A DNA stretch of 64,000 nucleotides from JACDBZ01 sp036262075 (lineage in GTDB: Bacteria; Chloroflexota; Limnocylindria; QHBO01), in the NCBI GenBank assembly GCA_036262075.1, contig DATAJO010000038.1, positions 7,935-71,934 on the forward strand, written 5' to 3'. Positions within the stretch are counted from its first letter, which is position 1. Every line of letters starts with the position of its first letter. Positions 33,511-41,254 of this stretch are shown here, one piece after another. The position numbers and the translations under genes were made by a program. The notes under the pieces were generated by a model that did no database searches, had not been told where the DNA came from, and was given only the letters and a program-made list of their open reading frames with translations.

Positions 33511-33666
33511 CGCCCCAAGGGCGGGTTCAGGCGACGCCTGTGCGATTTATCGGTGTGTGCGTAGCCCGGGAGGCCCATCAGCGGCCCTTCCGGCGTCACC
33601 CATACCGATAAATCGGCGGTGCGTAGCCCAAGCGCCCACCTCGGGCGCCAAACCCTCGAAAAATCG
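33492..33666. repeat. 175-bp palindromic element, copy B
   Basis: Boxes at 33492 (degenerate AGATACATCG), 33543 (CGATTTATCG), 33606 (CGATAAATCG) and 33657 (CGAAAAATCG), with the same 51/63/51-bp spacing as copy A. Box 1 and the following bases up to the stop codon (33508-33510) are coding for the HTH gene. The right half ends 39 bp before the stop of the half-length aldehyde dehydrogenase gene. No separate terminator is seen, so the element may serve both convergent genes. Confidence 0.9.
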
Positions 33667-33704
33667 CAGAGGGCGAAGGGCGGGGCCCCAGAACCGGCCG
33701 GAGA

Positions 33705-34688
33705 TCAGGCGCCGATGGGGTGCCAGACGGTCTTGATCTCGACGAACTCGCCGATGAGGTAGGGCGACTGGGCCGCATCGGCCAGCCAGTCGTAGCGATC
33801 CAGGCCGCCCTTCGGCGGCCGGACGAAGCGCTTCACGTTCTCGACCGCCACGTCCTCGAGGGTGGCCGCCTCGGCCGGATCGGCTCCGAAGGCGTCGAGG
33901 CCGTTCACGTCCATGTGGCCAGCGAGGTGGCCGACGAGCTCACGACGCAGGCCGGTGATGAGGTTGACGACCCCGCCCGGCAGGTCGGACGTGGCGAGCA
34001 CCTCCGTCAGCGTCACGGCCGGCAGTGGCCGCGACTCGGAGGCGATGACGACCGCCGCGTTGCCGCTCACGATCGCCGGCGCCAGCCGGCTGACGAGCCC
34101 GAGCAGCGACGAGGCCTCCGGGGCGATGATGCCGACGACGCCGGTCGGCTCGGGAACGCTGAAGTTGAAGTAGCTCCCCGCCACCGGGTTCACCGTGCCG
34201 ATCATCTGGTGGAACTTATCGGCCCAGCCGGCGTACCAGACCCAGCGGTCGATGGCGGCGTCCACGGCGCGGGTGGCGCGACCCCGGGAGATGCCCTCGG
34301 CGGCCATGACCTCGGCCACGAACTGGTCGCGCCGGCCCTCCATGAGCTCGGCGATGCGATACAGGATCTGCGAGCGGTTGTACGCCGTCTTCGACGCCCA
34401 GCCCGGCTGGGCCTTGCGCGCGGCCCGCACGGCGTCGCGGATGTCCTTGCGCGTCCCGCGGCAGGCGTTGGCGAGGAGCTCGCCGCGCGCGCCGAACACC
34501 TCGTACGCGCGGCCGGACTCGGTGCGCGGGAACGCGCCGCCGATATAGAGCTTGTACGTCTTCCGCACGCCGATCCGGTCCGAACGCGCGCCCGCGCCGT
34601 TCGTCGTGGCCGGGACGTTCCGCGTGCGCTCGTCGAGCACCGATGCGCGGCGCGTGCGGGCCACCGTGGCGGCCTTCGTGCGCGCCAT
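33705..34688 (-). CDS. Half-length aldehyde dehydrogenase-like protein lacking catalytic residues
   Basis: 327 residues against about 480-500 for the family. The N-terminal NAD-binding part is recognisable: KTYKLYIGGAFPRTESGRAYEV, WYAGWADKFHQMIG, VPEPTGVVGIIAPEAS and LPGGVVNLITG. After that the chain goes to a short end, VEIKTVWHPIGA, so the ELGGK glutamate and the catalytic cysteine are missing. The C-terminal sequence looks purposeful rather than decayed, and the gene is tightly coupled (TGATG) to the cupin gene and the full-length enzyme. It may be a structural subunit of the complete dehydrogenase. A similar short partner accompanies deoC and full ALDH genes in some actinobacteria, from memory of such loci. 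Confidence 0.8.
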   Translation of the reverse strand: MARTKAATVARTRRASVLDERTRNVPATTNGAGARSDRIGVRKTYKLYIGGAFPRTESGRAYEVFGARGELLANACRGTRKDIRDAVRAARKAQPGWASKTAYNRSQILYRIAELMEGRRDQFVAEVMAAEGISRGRATRAVDAAIDRWVWYAGWADKFHQMIGTVNPVAGSYFNFSVPEPTGVVGIIAPEASSLLGLVSRLAPAIVSGNAAVVIASESRPLPAVTLTEVLATSDLPGGVVNLITGLRRELVGHLAGHMDVNGLDAFGADPAEAATLEDVAVENVKRFVRPPKGGLDRYDWLADAAQSPYLIGEFVEIKTVWHPIGA

Positions 34689-35041
34689 CAGCCCGCCCCC
34701 TCCTCGCCGTACTGCCTCGTCTCCGGCTTCTCGAGCAGGAGCGCGTAGGCCGGACCGGCCTCGGCCACCGGGCGGTGCCGGATCCCGCGCCGGACGACGT
34801 ACAGCTCGCCGGGCTCGAGAATGACCGGCGGGCGGCCCTCGATCTCGATCCGGAAGGCGCCGCGCCAGCAGAGGAAGAGCTCGTCCTCGTCGTGGTGGTG
34901 CCACGGGAACGTGCCCTCGAGCCGGGCCATGCGCAGCACCGCGTCGTTCACGGTGGCGACGTCGACCGGCTTCCAGGGCTCGTCGATCCCATCGGCTACC
35001 ACGTCGAGGCCGATCTCGACGGCGCGCCCGGTGTCGATCAT
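34688..35041 (-). CDS. Small cupin protein
   Basis: 117 residues forming one cupin barrel. Motif 1 reads WHHHDEDELFLCWRG (the metal-binding His/His/Glu), and motif 2 is PGELYVVRRGIRHRP with the last His. Single-domain cupins bind a metal and act as isomerases, dioxygenases or ligand sensors; the specific role is unknown. It is locked between the two aldehyde dehydrogenase genes by ATGA and TGATG overlaps, so a role in the same aldehyde or sugar oxidation is likely. Confidence 0.85.
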   Translation of the reverse strand: MIDTGRAVEIGLDVVADGIDEPWKPVDVATVNDAVLRMARLEGTFPWHHHDEDELFLCWRGAFRIEIEGRPPVILEPGELYVVRRGIRHRPVAEAGPAYALLLEKPETRQYGEEGAG

Positions 35042-36573
35042 CGCGCGTTCCCCGCGCTGCCGTTGCCGCTCGACAGGTCGAGGTACGCCCCGAGGCCGTG
35101 GAGGCCGCCCTCGCGACCGTAGCCGGACTCCTTGTAGCCGCCGAAGGGCGACGTCGGGTCGAAGCGGTTGAACGTGTTGGCCCACACCACGCCGGCGCGC
35201 ATGGCGCTGACCATCTTGAAGATCCGGCTGCCCTTCTCGGTCCACACGCCGGCCGACAGGCCGTACGGGGTGTTGTTCGCCTTCTCGATTGCCTCCTCCG
35301 GCGTCCGGAAGGTGAGCACCGACAGCACCGGGCCGAAGATCTCCTCCTGCGCGATCCGATGCGACTGGCTGACGCCGGTGAACAGGGTCGGGCGGAAGAA
35401 GTAGCCGCGCGAGGGCAGCTCGCAGTCGGGCTGGAAGATCTCGGCGCCCTCCTCGATCCCCGACTCGACGAGCTCCTGGACCTTCGCCAGCTGCCCGGCC
35501 GAGTTGATGGCGCCGATATCGGTGTTCTTGTCGAGCGGGTCGCCGACGCGCAGGGTCGACAGGCGCGCCTTGAGCTTGTCGATGAGCGGCTCGTACACGC
35601 TTTCCTGCACGAAGAGCCGCGAGCCGGCGCAGCACACCTCTCCCTGGTTGAAGTAGATGCCGTTGACGATGCCCTCGATGGCCTGGTCGAGCGGCGCGTC
35701 GTCGAAGACGATGTTCGCCGCCTTGCCGCCGAGCTCGAGGGTCACCTTCTTGCTGGTGCCGGCCACGGCCCGCGCGATCATCTTCCCGACGGCCGTCGAG
35801 CCGGTGAAGGCGACCTTGTCGACGTCGGGATGGCGAACGAGCTCCATCCCGATCTCCCCCGGCCCGGTGATGATGTTCACGACGCCGGGCGGCAGATCGG
35901 CCTGGCGCACGACATCGGCGAACAGGTAGGCGGTCAGCGGCGTCGTGCTGGCGGGCTTCAGGACGACGGTGTTCCCCGCCGCCAGGGCGGGCGCGATCTT
36001 CCAGGCCAGCATGAGCAGCGGGAAGTTCCACGGGATGACCTGGGCGGCCACCCCGAGCGGCTTCGGGTCGCGGTTCGGGAACGCGTAGTCGAGCTTGTCG
36101 GCCCAGCCGGCGTAGTAGAAGAAGTGCGCCGCGGCGAGCGGCACGTCGACGTCGCGCGACTCCTTGATCGGCTTGCCCGAGTTCATCGACTCGACGACGG
36201 CGAACTCGCGGCTGCGCTCCTGGAGGATGCGCGCGATCCGGTAGAGGTACTTCGCGCGCTCACGGCCCGGCAGCCTTGCCCAGCTGGACCGATGCGCTTC
36301 GCGGGCCGTGGCCACCGCCCGGTCGACGTCCGCCTTCGACGCGTGCGCCACCTTCGCCAGCGGCTCCTCGGTGGCCGGGTTGATGACGGTGAACGTCTTG
36401 CGCGGCTTCGACGGCCGGAACTCGTTGCCGATGAAGAGCCCGTACTCGGGCTCGATGTGGACGTGGTCGGTCGCCTCCGGCGCCGGCGCGTACTCCCACG
36501 GGACCGCGCCTCGGGCCGAGAGGCCCCACGAGGCGGGTGCGGGCCGCGACTCCGGCTTCTTCGTGAGCGTCAT
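35038..36573 (-). CDS. NAD-dependent aldehyde dehydrogenase
   Basis: 511 residues, full length. It has PWNFPLLMLAWKIAPAL, LKPAST, FTGSTAVGK, the general base Glu280 in TLELGGK and the catalytic Cys314 in GEVCCAGSR, then EEIFGPVLSV and the C-terminal PFGGYKESGYGREGG. It oxidises aldehydes to acids in the cytosol. The neighbouring deoC product acetaldehyde is one reasonable substrate. The first 40 residues are an extra Pro/Ala-rich leader. A GATAAT box lies 9 bp before the ATG. It is the first gene of a three-gene coupled operon. Confidence 0.93.
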   Translation of the reverse strand: MTLTKKPESRPAPASWGLSARGAVPWEYAPAPEATDHVHIEPEYGLFIGNEFRPSKPRKTFTVINPATEEPLAKVAHASKADVDRAVATAREAHRSSWARLPGRERAKYLYRIARILQERSREFAVVESMNSGKPIKESRDVDVPLAAAHFFYYAGWADKLDYAFPNRDPKPLGVAAQVIPWNFPLLMLAWKIAPALAAGNTVVLKPASTTPLTAYLFADVVRQADLPPGVVNIITGPGEIGMELVRHPDVDKVAFTGSTAVGKMIARAVAGTSKKVTLELGGKAANIVFDDAPLDQAIEGIVNGIYFNQGEVCCAGSRLFVQESVYEPLIDKLKARLSTLRVGDPLDKNTDIGAINSAGQLAKVQELVESGIEEGAEIFQPDCELPSRGYFFRPTLFTGVSQSHRIAQEEIFGPVLSVLTFRTPEEAIEKANNTPYGLSAGVWTEKGSRIFKMVSAMRAGVVWANTFNRFDPTSPFGGYKESGYGREGGLHGLGAYLDLSSGNGSAGNAR

Positions 36574-36582
36574 GCTCCGTCG

Positions 36583-36588
36583 ATTATC
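36583..36588 (-). promoter_or_regulatory. -10 box of the aldehyde dehydrogenase operon, near-leaderless
   Basis: GATAAT on the minus strand, 9 bp before the ATG at 36573. A GGAG in the same gap could also act as a ribosome binding site. Confidence 0.45.
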
Positions 36589-36634
36589 GCACTCGACGCT
36601 GCCGATGCCGCTCCCCGGTGCCGGGACCCGGCGG

Positions 36635-37033
36635 CTACTCGACCGATCCGAGGAGCGTCACGCCCTCCGCCCAGGCGACATCGCCCTCGACCTGGAGCCC
36701 GTCGATCGTGTCGAGGTCGAGGCCCTCGACCCGGATCCGCGCGCCGCCGCACTGCGGCGGGAACGACTCGGCGATCGCGTCGCACAGCAGGACCGTGCCG
36801 TCGGCGTTCGCGAACAGGGCGCCGGTGACGGCCACGATGTCGTCGGTCGGCTGATGCTCGATGGCCTGCGCCACGGTCAGCCCGTCGTCGCCCGGCTCTC
36901 CGTCGACGATGACGAGCACCGGCTCGCGGGTGCCGCCTCCGTCGCTTGGTTCAGGCGAGCGGCTGCCGCCGGAATCGGAGCCGCAGGCGGCGAGGACGAT
37001 GACGATCGCGAGGACGAAGGGAAGCCTGCGCAT
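36635..37033 (-). CDS. Small lipoprotein of unknown function
   Basis: 132 residues. The signal peptide ends with lipobox LAAC (Cys17), followed by a Ser/Gly/Pro-rich tether. The mature domain (about 95 residues) has two cysteines (LLCDAI and PPQCGG) that may form a disulfide, and a beta-rich pattern. I recognise no family. It stands alone between ogt and the aldehyde dehydrogenase gene on the same strand. Confidence 0.7.
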   Translation of the reverse strand: MRRLPFVLAIVIVLAACGSDSGGSRSPEPSDGGGTREPVLVIVDGEPGDDGLTVAQAIEHQPTDDIVAVTGALFANADGTVLLCDAIAESFPPQCGGARIRVEGLDLDTIDGLQVEGDVAWAEGVTLLGSVE

Positions 37034-37100
37034 CGGTGAGCGATCTCGAGCGTGCTTGGTTGCTGCCCACCCGAACGCCGCGGGCGGCCGATTCGTTCCG

Positions 37101-37718
37101 TCAGGCGCCCAGCACGCCCTCGAGGCCGAGGAGGTAGCGCTTGCGATCGAGGCCGCCGGTGTAGCCGCCGAGGCCGCCGCCGGAGTGGAGGACGCGGTGG
37201 CAGGGCACGACGATCGGGATCGGGTTGGATCCGAGCGCGTTGCCGGCGGCGCGGTACGCGTTCGGGCTGCCGGCCGCCGCCGCGATCGATCGGTAGCTGG
37301 CCACCGAGCCGAACGGGATCGCTGCCGTGGCGCGCAGGACCGCCTCGCGGAAGCCGTGGAGCAGGCGCCAGTCGACCGGGACGTCGAAGCGCTGTCGCCT
37401 GCCGGCGAAGTACTCGTCGAGCTGCCGTCGCGCGGCGTCGGTGCGCTCGGGCGCGGCGAGGATCCGCGGCGAGACGCGCGACGCGAGCTCCTCCAGCTGC
37501 CGCTCGATCGGCTCGCCGGGGTACGAGAGGCGCACGAGGCCGGCCGGCGTCACGAAGGCCGTGAGCGTGCCAAGCGGCGACTCGAGCTGGCCGTAGGCAA
37601 CGTCGACGAGGCCGGCCTCGTCGGCGCGGCGGACGAACGCCTGGCGGAAGCGGTCGAGGTCCAACGGGCCGGCGGCCGGCGCCTCGCCGGCGAGCCGGCG
37701 CTCGAGGTCGTCGCTCAT
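37101..37718 (-). CDS. ogt: Methylated-DNA--protein-cysteine methyltransferase
   Basis: 205 residues. The C-terminal domain holds the acceptor motif IPIVVPCHRVL, the Arg finger region GSPNAYRAAGNAL and GLGGYTGGLDRK. It transfers the methyl group of O6-methylguanine to its own cysteine in a suicide reaction. The first 45 residues before the usual Ogt start (MSDDLERRLAGEAP...) are extra and look like the beginning of a small helical regulator. The gene overlaps the upstream ECF sigma gene (ATGA), so the repair enzyme is produced together with that sigma factor. Confidence 0.92.
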   Translation of the reverse strand: MSDDLERRLAGEAPAAGPLDLDRFRQAFVRRADEAGLVDVAYGQLESPLGTLTAFVTPAGLVRLSYPGEPIERQLEELASRVSPRILAAPERTDAARRQLDEYFAGRRQRFDVPVDWRLLHGFREAVLRATAAIPFGSVASYRSIAAAAGSPNAYRAAGNALGSNPIPIVVPCHRVLHSGGGLGGYTGGLDRKRYLLGLEGVLGA

Positions 37719-38212
37719 CGGTCCACCTGCTGACGCAGCTTCCGGAGCCCGGCGCTCACGTTCTGGCGGGCCGCCTCCTCGCTGATCCCCATCCGCTCCC
37801 CGATCTCGGCGTACGCGAGGTCGAGCACGAAGCGCTGGACGATCGCCGCCCGCTGCTTCGTCGGGAGCGCCGCCACCGTGTGCCACAGCCCGTCGTCGAC
37901 GAGCTCGTGTGCTGGTGGCGCGGCGGGATCGACGCCGTCGAGGTCGCGCGTCGGCCGCCGCACGCGACGCCGGACGAGGTCGGTCGCCTTGCGCTGGGCG
38001 ATCGTGTACAGCCAGGCACGCAGGTTCTCGCCGTTGCGAAGGGTGGGATAGGTGCGTAAGGCGGCCATGTACGTCTCCTGGAGGCAGTCCTCCGCATCGG
38101 CGTCACCGACGAGGCCCACGAGAAACCGATGCAGCTCGTGGGCATGGGCGTCGACCAGCGTCTCGAACGGCGGGAGCTGCACGCCCCATGGAACGCCGCG
38201 ACCGCCCGGCAT
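37715..38212 (-). CDS. ECF-type RNA polymerase sigma factor
   Basis: 165 residues. Region 2 is visible as ELHRFLVGLVGDADAEDCLQETYMAALRTYPTL followed by NLRAWLYTIAQRKATDLVRRR, and region 4 as LPTKQRAAIVQRFVLDLAYAEIGERMGISEEAARQNVSAGLRKL. Region 3 is absent, as in all ECF sigma factors. It redirects RNA polymerase to a small set of promoters. No anti-sigma gene follows; instead ogt is translationally coupled. Control by DNA alkylation or by the extra N-terminus of Ogt is possible. The exact start is uncertain. Confidence 0.88.
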   Translation of the reverse strand: MPGGRGVPWGVQLPPFETLVDAHAHELHRFLVGLVGDADAEDCLQETYMAALRTYPTLRNGENLRAWLYTIAQRKATDLVRRRVRRPTRDLDGVDPAAPPAHELVDDGLWHTVAALPTKQRAAIVQRFVLDLAYAEIGERMGISEEAARQNVSAGLRKLRQQVDR

Positions 38213-38218
38213 GTGAGA

Positions 38219-38896
38219 TCAGCCCGCCGCACGGCGGACGAGATCGTCGATCGCCGCGGGATCGTCGCGCTCGATCCAGTACCGCCCGTACGGCGACCCG
38301 TCGTCCTCCCAGCCGATCTCGATGCCGGGGTTCTCACCGTTCGTGCCGTCCGGCGCGAACAGGTGCGCCGATCCGCTGACCTCGTCGCCCTGCGCCGTGC
38401 GCCAGTCGTCGATGACGGCCCGCCGAGCGCGACCTTCGTCGAGCGCCACCGCCAGCGCGGCAACGTCGACGACGTCGGTCTCGTTCGCGACCTCGAGGAT
38501 GACGTGGCGCAGGCTGATGCATCGGCTCTCGCCGTACAGCGCGCGCCGCAGGCCGCGGTCGAGCGCCTCGGAGGCGTCGAGCGACTGGAGCTTGGCGGCC
38601 TGGACCGCCTCCATCGGCGGCAGGAGGGTGACGGGCCAGGTCGAGTCGGGCGCCGACCATGGCTGCCAGCCGGCCTTTGGGGCGATCGTGGCGACCACGG
38701 GCGCCTCGACGTCGATATGCCAGCGCGGCGTCGGCTCGTCGTTGAACAGCTCGAGCGGGAAAGCGCGGTGGTCGAACCGCACGCGGTCCTCGAGCCCCAG
38801 GCGCCTTCGCGCGTCCCACAGCCGCCACACGACCGCGTGCGACCACGGGCAGCCGAGGTCGGACCACACCTGGATCGTGCCCGGGAGGACGTTCAT
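38219..38896 (-). CDS. DsbA-family thioredoxin-like protein (FrnE-like)
   Basis: 225 residues. The N-terminal strand and active site read QVWSDLGCPWSHAVVWRL, a CPWS (CxxS) form of the thioredoxin motif, followed by the all-helical insert of DsbA-type proteins. There is no signal peptide, so it is cytosolic. FrnE-like proteins and 2-hydroxychromene-carboxylate isomerases share this fold; a glutathione-transferase-like or isomerase role is likelier than disulfide formation since the second Cys is missing. The start codon at 38896 is the beginning of an 11-bp tandem repeat. The sigma gene starts 6 bp after its stop. Confidence 0.8.
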   Translation of the reverse strand: MNVLPGTIQVWSDLGCPWSHAVVWRLWDARRRLGLEDRVRFDHRAFPLELFNDEPTPRWHIDVEAPVVATIAPKAGWQPWSAPDSTWPVTLLPPMEAVQAAKLQSLDASEALDRGLRRALYGESRCISLRHVILEVANETDVVDVAALAVALDEGRARRAVIDDWRTAQGDEVSGSAHLFAPDGTNGENPGIEIGWEDDGSPYGRYWIERDDPAAIDDLVRRAAG

Positions 38897-38976
38897 CGGT
38901 GGTTCATCGGCGGGTCATCGGCGGCTCATCGGCGGTTCATCGGTGGGTCATCGGCGGTTCATCGGTGGGTCATCGG
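38893..38976. repeat. 11-bp tandem repeat left of element C
   Basis: Eight units of TCATCGGYGGN at an exact 11-bp period (38893, 38904, 38915, 38926, 38937, 38948, 38959, 38970), abutting the first box of element C. The first unit contains the start codon of the DsbA-family gene. Confidence 0.9.
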
Positions 38977-39151
38977 CGATATTTCGGGGGTTTGGCGCCC
39001 CAACCGGGGGTTTGGGCTACGCCTGTTCGATTTATCGGCATGGAGAGCGCCTGAACCCGCACATCAAGGGTCCCCGGGCCACAGGCGTACCGATAAAGCG
39101 CAGAGGCGGCGCCCGGAACCGCCCGCCGGGCGTGAAATCGCCGAAAAATCG
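38977..39151. repeat. 175-bp palindromic element, copy C
   Basis: Boxes CGATATTTCG (38977), CGATTTATCG (39028), CGATAAAGCG (39091) and CGAAAAATCG (39142), spacing 51/63/51 bp as in the other copies. It fills the gap between deoC and the DsbA-family gene, both on the minus strand. Confidence 0.9.
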
Positions 39152-39205
39152 AGGGGGGCGCACGGAACAAGGGGGGCGCACAGACGAGGGGGGCGCGCAG
39201 ACTCG
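39152..39205. repeat. 17-19-bp tandem repeat right of element C
   Basis: Three units beginning AGGGGGGCGC (39152, 39170, 39187) directly after the last box of element C. Confidence 0.8.
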
Positions 39206-39242
39206 AGTGGGGACGGAGAACGGAGCGGGACGCATCGGCTCC

Positions 39243-40205
39243 TCAGTCGAGGGTGAAGTAGTCGCCGCCGCTGTATCGGCCCGTGCGCTCCTTGCGGATC
39301 TGCATGAGCACGTCGTTGAGGAGGCTGGAGGCGCCGAAGCGGAACCGGTCGGGCGTCATCCAGTCGGGGCCGAGCGTCTCGTACAGCATCGTCAGGTAGG
39401 CGATGGCCTCCTTGCTGGTGCGGATGCCGCCGGCCGGCTTCATGCCCACCGCCCGCCCGGTCTGGGCGTGGAAGTCGCGGATCGCCTCGAGCATGACGAG
39501 GGTGACGGGCAGCGTCGCCGCCGGCGTGACCTTGCCGGTCGACGTCTTGATGAAGTCGGCGCCGGCCGCCATGGCCAGGACCGATGCGCGCCGCACGTTG
39601 TCGTACGTCTCGAGCTCGCCGGTCTCCAGGATGACCTTGAGGTGCGCCTCGCCGCAGGCCTCCTTGACCGCCACGATCTCGTCGTAGACCGATGCGTAGT
39701 CGCCCGCCAGGAATGCGCCGCGGTCGATGACCATGTCGATCTCGTCGGCGCCCATCTCGACCGCCGAGCGGACGTCGGCGAGCTTGACCTCGAGCGGCGC
39801 CTGCCCGGACGGGAAGTACGTCGCGACCGATGCGATCTTCACGCCCGACCCCTTCAGGGCCTCGACGGCGGTCGGGATCATGTTCGGGTACACGCACAGC
39901 GCCGCCACGTGCGGGATCGCCGGATCGGTCGGGTCGGGCCGCCGGGCCTTGCCGGCGAGCGCGCGAACCTTGCCGGGCGTGTCCTTCCCCTCGAGCGTGG
40001 TGAGGTCCATCATGCGGATCGCGAGGTCGAGGGCCCAGAGCTTCGCCTCGCGCTTGATGCTGCGCTTGGCGAGCGCGGCGGCGCGCTCCTCGACGCCGAC
40101 CGCGTCCACCGGCCACACGCGGCCGAGAAGCGATCCGAGATGCTGGTGGCGCCCGCTGGTGAGGTCACCGCGGGTCGAGCGCGTCCTGCGCACGGCTGTG
40201 GTCAT
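39243..40205 (-). CDS. deoC: Deoxyribose-phosphate aldolase
   Basis: 320 residues; the class I aldolase domain is of the longer type. The Schiff-base Lys lies in GADFIKTSTGK, with the second Lys in GMKPAGGIRTSKEA and a conserved Asp in EIDMVID. It splits deoxyribose 5-phosphate into glyceraldehyde 3-phosphate and acetaldehyde, which ties it to nucleoside catabolism and to the aldehyde dehydrogenases 3 kb away. The start at 40205 is chosen because the TACAAT box ends 10 bp upstream; the other in-frame ATG (40217) lies inside that box. Confidence 0.93.
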   Translation of the reverse strand: MTTAVRRTRSTRGDLTSGRHQHLGSLLGRVWPVDAVGVEERAAALAKRSIKREAKLWALDLAIRMMDLTTLEGKDTPGKVRALAGKARRPDPTDPAIPHVAALCVYPNMIPTAVEALKGSGVKIASVATYFPSGQAPLEVKLADVRSAVEMGADEIDMVIDRGAFLAGDYASVYDEIVAVKEACGEAHLKVILETGELETYDNVRRASVLAMAAGADFIKTSTGKVTPAATLPVTLVMLEAIRDFHAQTGRAVGMKPAGGIRTSKEAIAYLTMLYETLGPDWMTPDRFRFGASSLLNDVLMQIRKERTGRYSGGDYFTLD

Positions 40206-40215
40206 CGGACCATCC

Positions 40216-40221
40216 ATTGTA
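40216..40221 (-). promoter_or_regulatory. -10 box of deoC, near-leaderless
   Basis: TACAAT on the minus strand, 10 bp before the ATG at 40205. Confidence 0.5.
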
Positions 40222-40262
40222 CGCGCAGGCTTCGAATGGGCCGATGCGGCGCATCGGCTTGG

Positions 40263-40268
40263 TATGCT
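40263..40268 (+). promoter_or_regulatory. Possible -10 of the small gene at 40301
   Basis: TATGCT on the plus strand, about 32 bp before the ATG. Unlike most genes here it would give a short leader, with GAGAG before the start. Confidence 0.4.
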
Positions 40269-40300
40269 CGCCGGGAACTCCCCTCCCGACGAGAGCGCCG

Positions 40301-40675
40301 ATGGCCTCCGAGCCGATCCTGTACTGCCTCACGCGCGACCGCGAGCTGGCGCGCACGCTCGACGCGCGCCTCGCCGGCACGCTCGTGTTCTTCTACAACG
40401 ACGCGGCCCGGCTGCACCAGGCGGTCATGCTCCGCGTGCCCGACGCCGTGCTGATCGACACCCACGCCATCCGCCCCGAGTACGGCGACGCGGGGCTCGG
40501 CCCGGTCGTCGACTGGCTGCGTCACCGCGCGCCGCTGGCGCGGCTCCTCGTGCGGCCGCATCTCGGCACCGAGCATCTCGTGGCCGCCGAGGCCGGCGAG
40601 GGCGTGGAGCTCCTCCCGGCCGAGCTCGAGCCGTGCGTCGAGTCGGTCGTGCGGGCAACACCAACCGCGGTCTGA
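40301..40675 (+). CDS. Small soluble protein of unknown function
   Basis: 124 residues. Alternating strands and helices (PILYCLTRDRELARTL, TLVFFYNDAARLHQAV, DAVLIDTHAI) suggest a Rossmann or response-regulator-like fold, but the phospho-acceptor pattern of receivers is not clear. It is divergent from deoC and convergent with the Ni-SOD maturation protease, 17 bp away. No function can be assigned. Confidence 0.6.
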   Translation: MASEPILYCLTRDRELARTLDARLAGTLVFFYNDAARLHQAVMLRVPDAVLIDTHAIRPEYGDAGLGPVVDWLRHRAPLARLLVRPHLGTEHLVAAEAGEGVELLPAELEPCVESVVRATPTAV

Positions 40676-40692
40676 GACCGAGGTCGCGGGCC

Positions 40693-41208
40693 TCAGCAGC
40701 CGGCGACGAGCGACTCCGGCACCGCGCAGGCGGGCTCGCCGCCCTCGTCGAGGAAGTCGAGCGCGGCCACCGGCGCCGGACCCGGCCGCCCGAATCGGCG
40801 GGGCGGCCACAGCCGCGCGACGACGCGCCAGCCGACGTTCTCCGACGGGACGAGGCCGAAGACCCGCGCATCGGTGCTGAAGGCCGGGTTGTCGCCGCGC
40901 AGGCGGACGCCGCCGGCCTCGACGGACGCGACGCGCTTCACGAGCTCGCGCTCCGGCTCGCGCGGGTCGGGCGCGACGACGATCTCCCCGACCCGCGGGG
41001 GCCGATCGAGCCGCTCGACGAGCAGCCGCTCGCCGGGGAGCAGCGTCGGGGCCATCGAGCGGCCGCGGACGGCGACGACGTCCAGCCGTCGGGCGGTGAG
41101 CGCCGCGAGGGCCGTCAGCGTCGCCCCGAGCACGCCGAGGACGCCGAGGACGGCCATGGGGGCGGTCCTGCGGTGGCGCACGTCGGTCGGTCTTCGGTGC
41201 GGATTCAT
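40693..41208 (-). CDS. sodX: S26 signal peptidase-like protease, probable Ni-SOD maturation protease
   Basis: 171 residues. One N-terminal membrane helix (about 18-40) precedes the S26 fold: catalytic Ser in VRGRSMAPTLLPGERLLV, Lys in ELVKRVASV, and the box-E-like LRGDNPAFSTDARVFG. Its position directly downstream of sodN on the same strand marks it as the protease that removes the SodN propeptide so the new N-terminal His can bind nickel. A general signal peptidase is the alternative, but the gene order argues against it. Confidence 0.85.
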   Translation of the reverse strand: MNPHRRPTDVRHRRTAPMAVLGVLGVLGATLTALAALTARRLDVVAVRGRSMAPTLLPGERLLVERLDRPPRVGEIVVAPDPREPERELVKRVASVEAGGVRLRGDNPAFSTDARVFGLVPSENVGWRVVARLWPPRRFGRPGPAPVAALDFLDEGGEPACAVPESLVAGC

Positions 41209-41219
41209 CCGGGGCCCCC

Positions 41220-41254
41220 GTTCAGCCGGGGCGGCCGTTCAGCCGGGGCGGCCG
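41220..41254. repeat. 17-bp tandem duplication at the 3' end of sodN
   Basis: Two copies of TTCAGCCGGGGCGGCCG (41221-41237, 41238-41254). The second contains the sodN stop codon, and the first repeats it just downstream. Confidence 0.75.

Noticed and set aside
32523..33666. Composite transposon or insertion sequence
   Set aside because: No transposase motif in the enclosed gene and no target-site duplication could be recognised; the elements are symmetric so orientation cannot support terminal inverted repeats. Mobility is kept only as a hypothesis.
33705..34688. Half-length aldehyde dehydrogenase as a decayed pseudogene
   Set aside because: The frame is clean, the C-terminal ending is distinct, and both neighbours are coupled by overlaps, which argues for a maintained gene.
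38893..38976. CRISPR array
   Set aside because: The 11-bp units are contiguous, with no spacers, and no cas gene is present.
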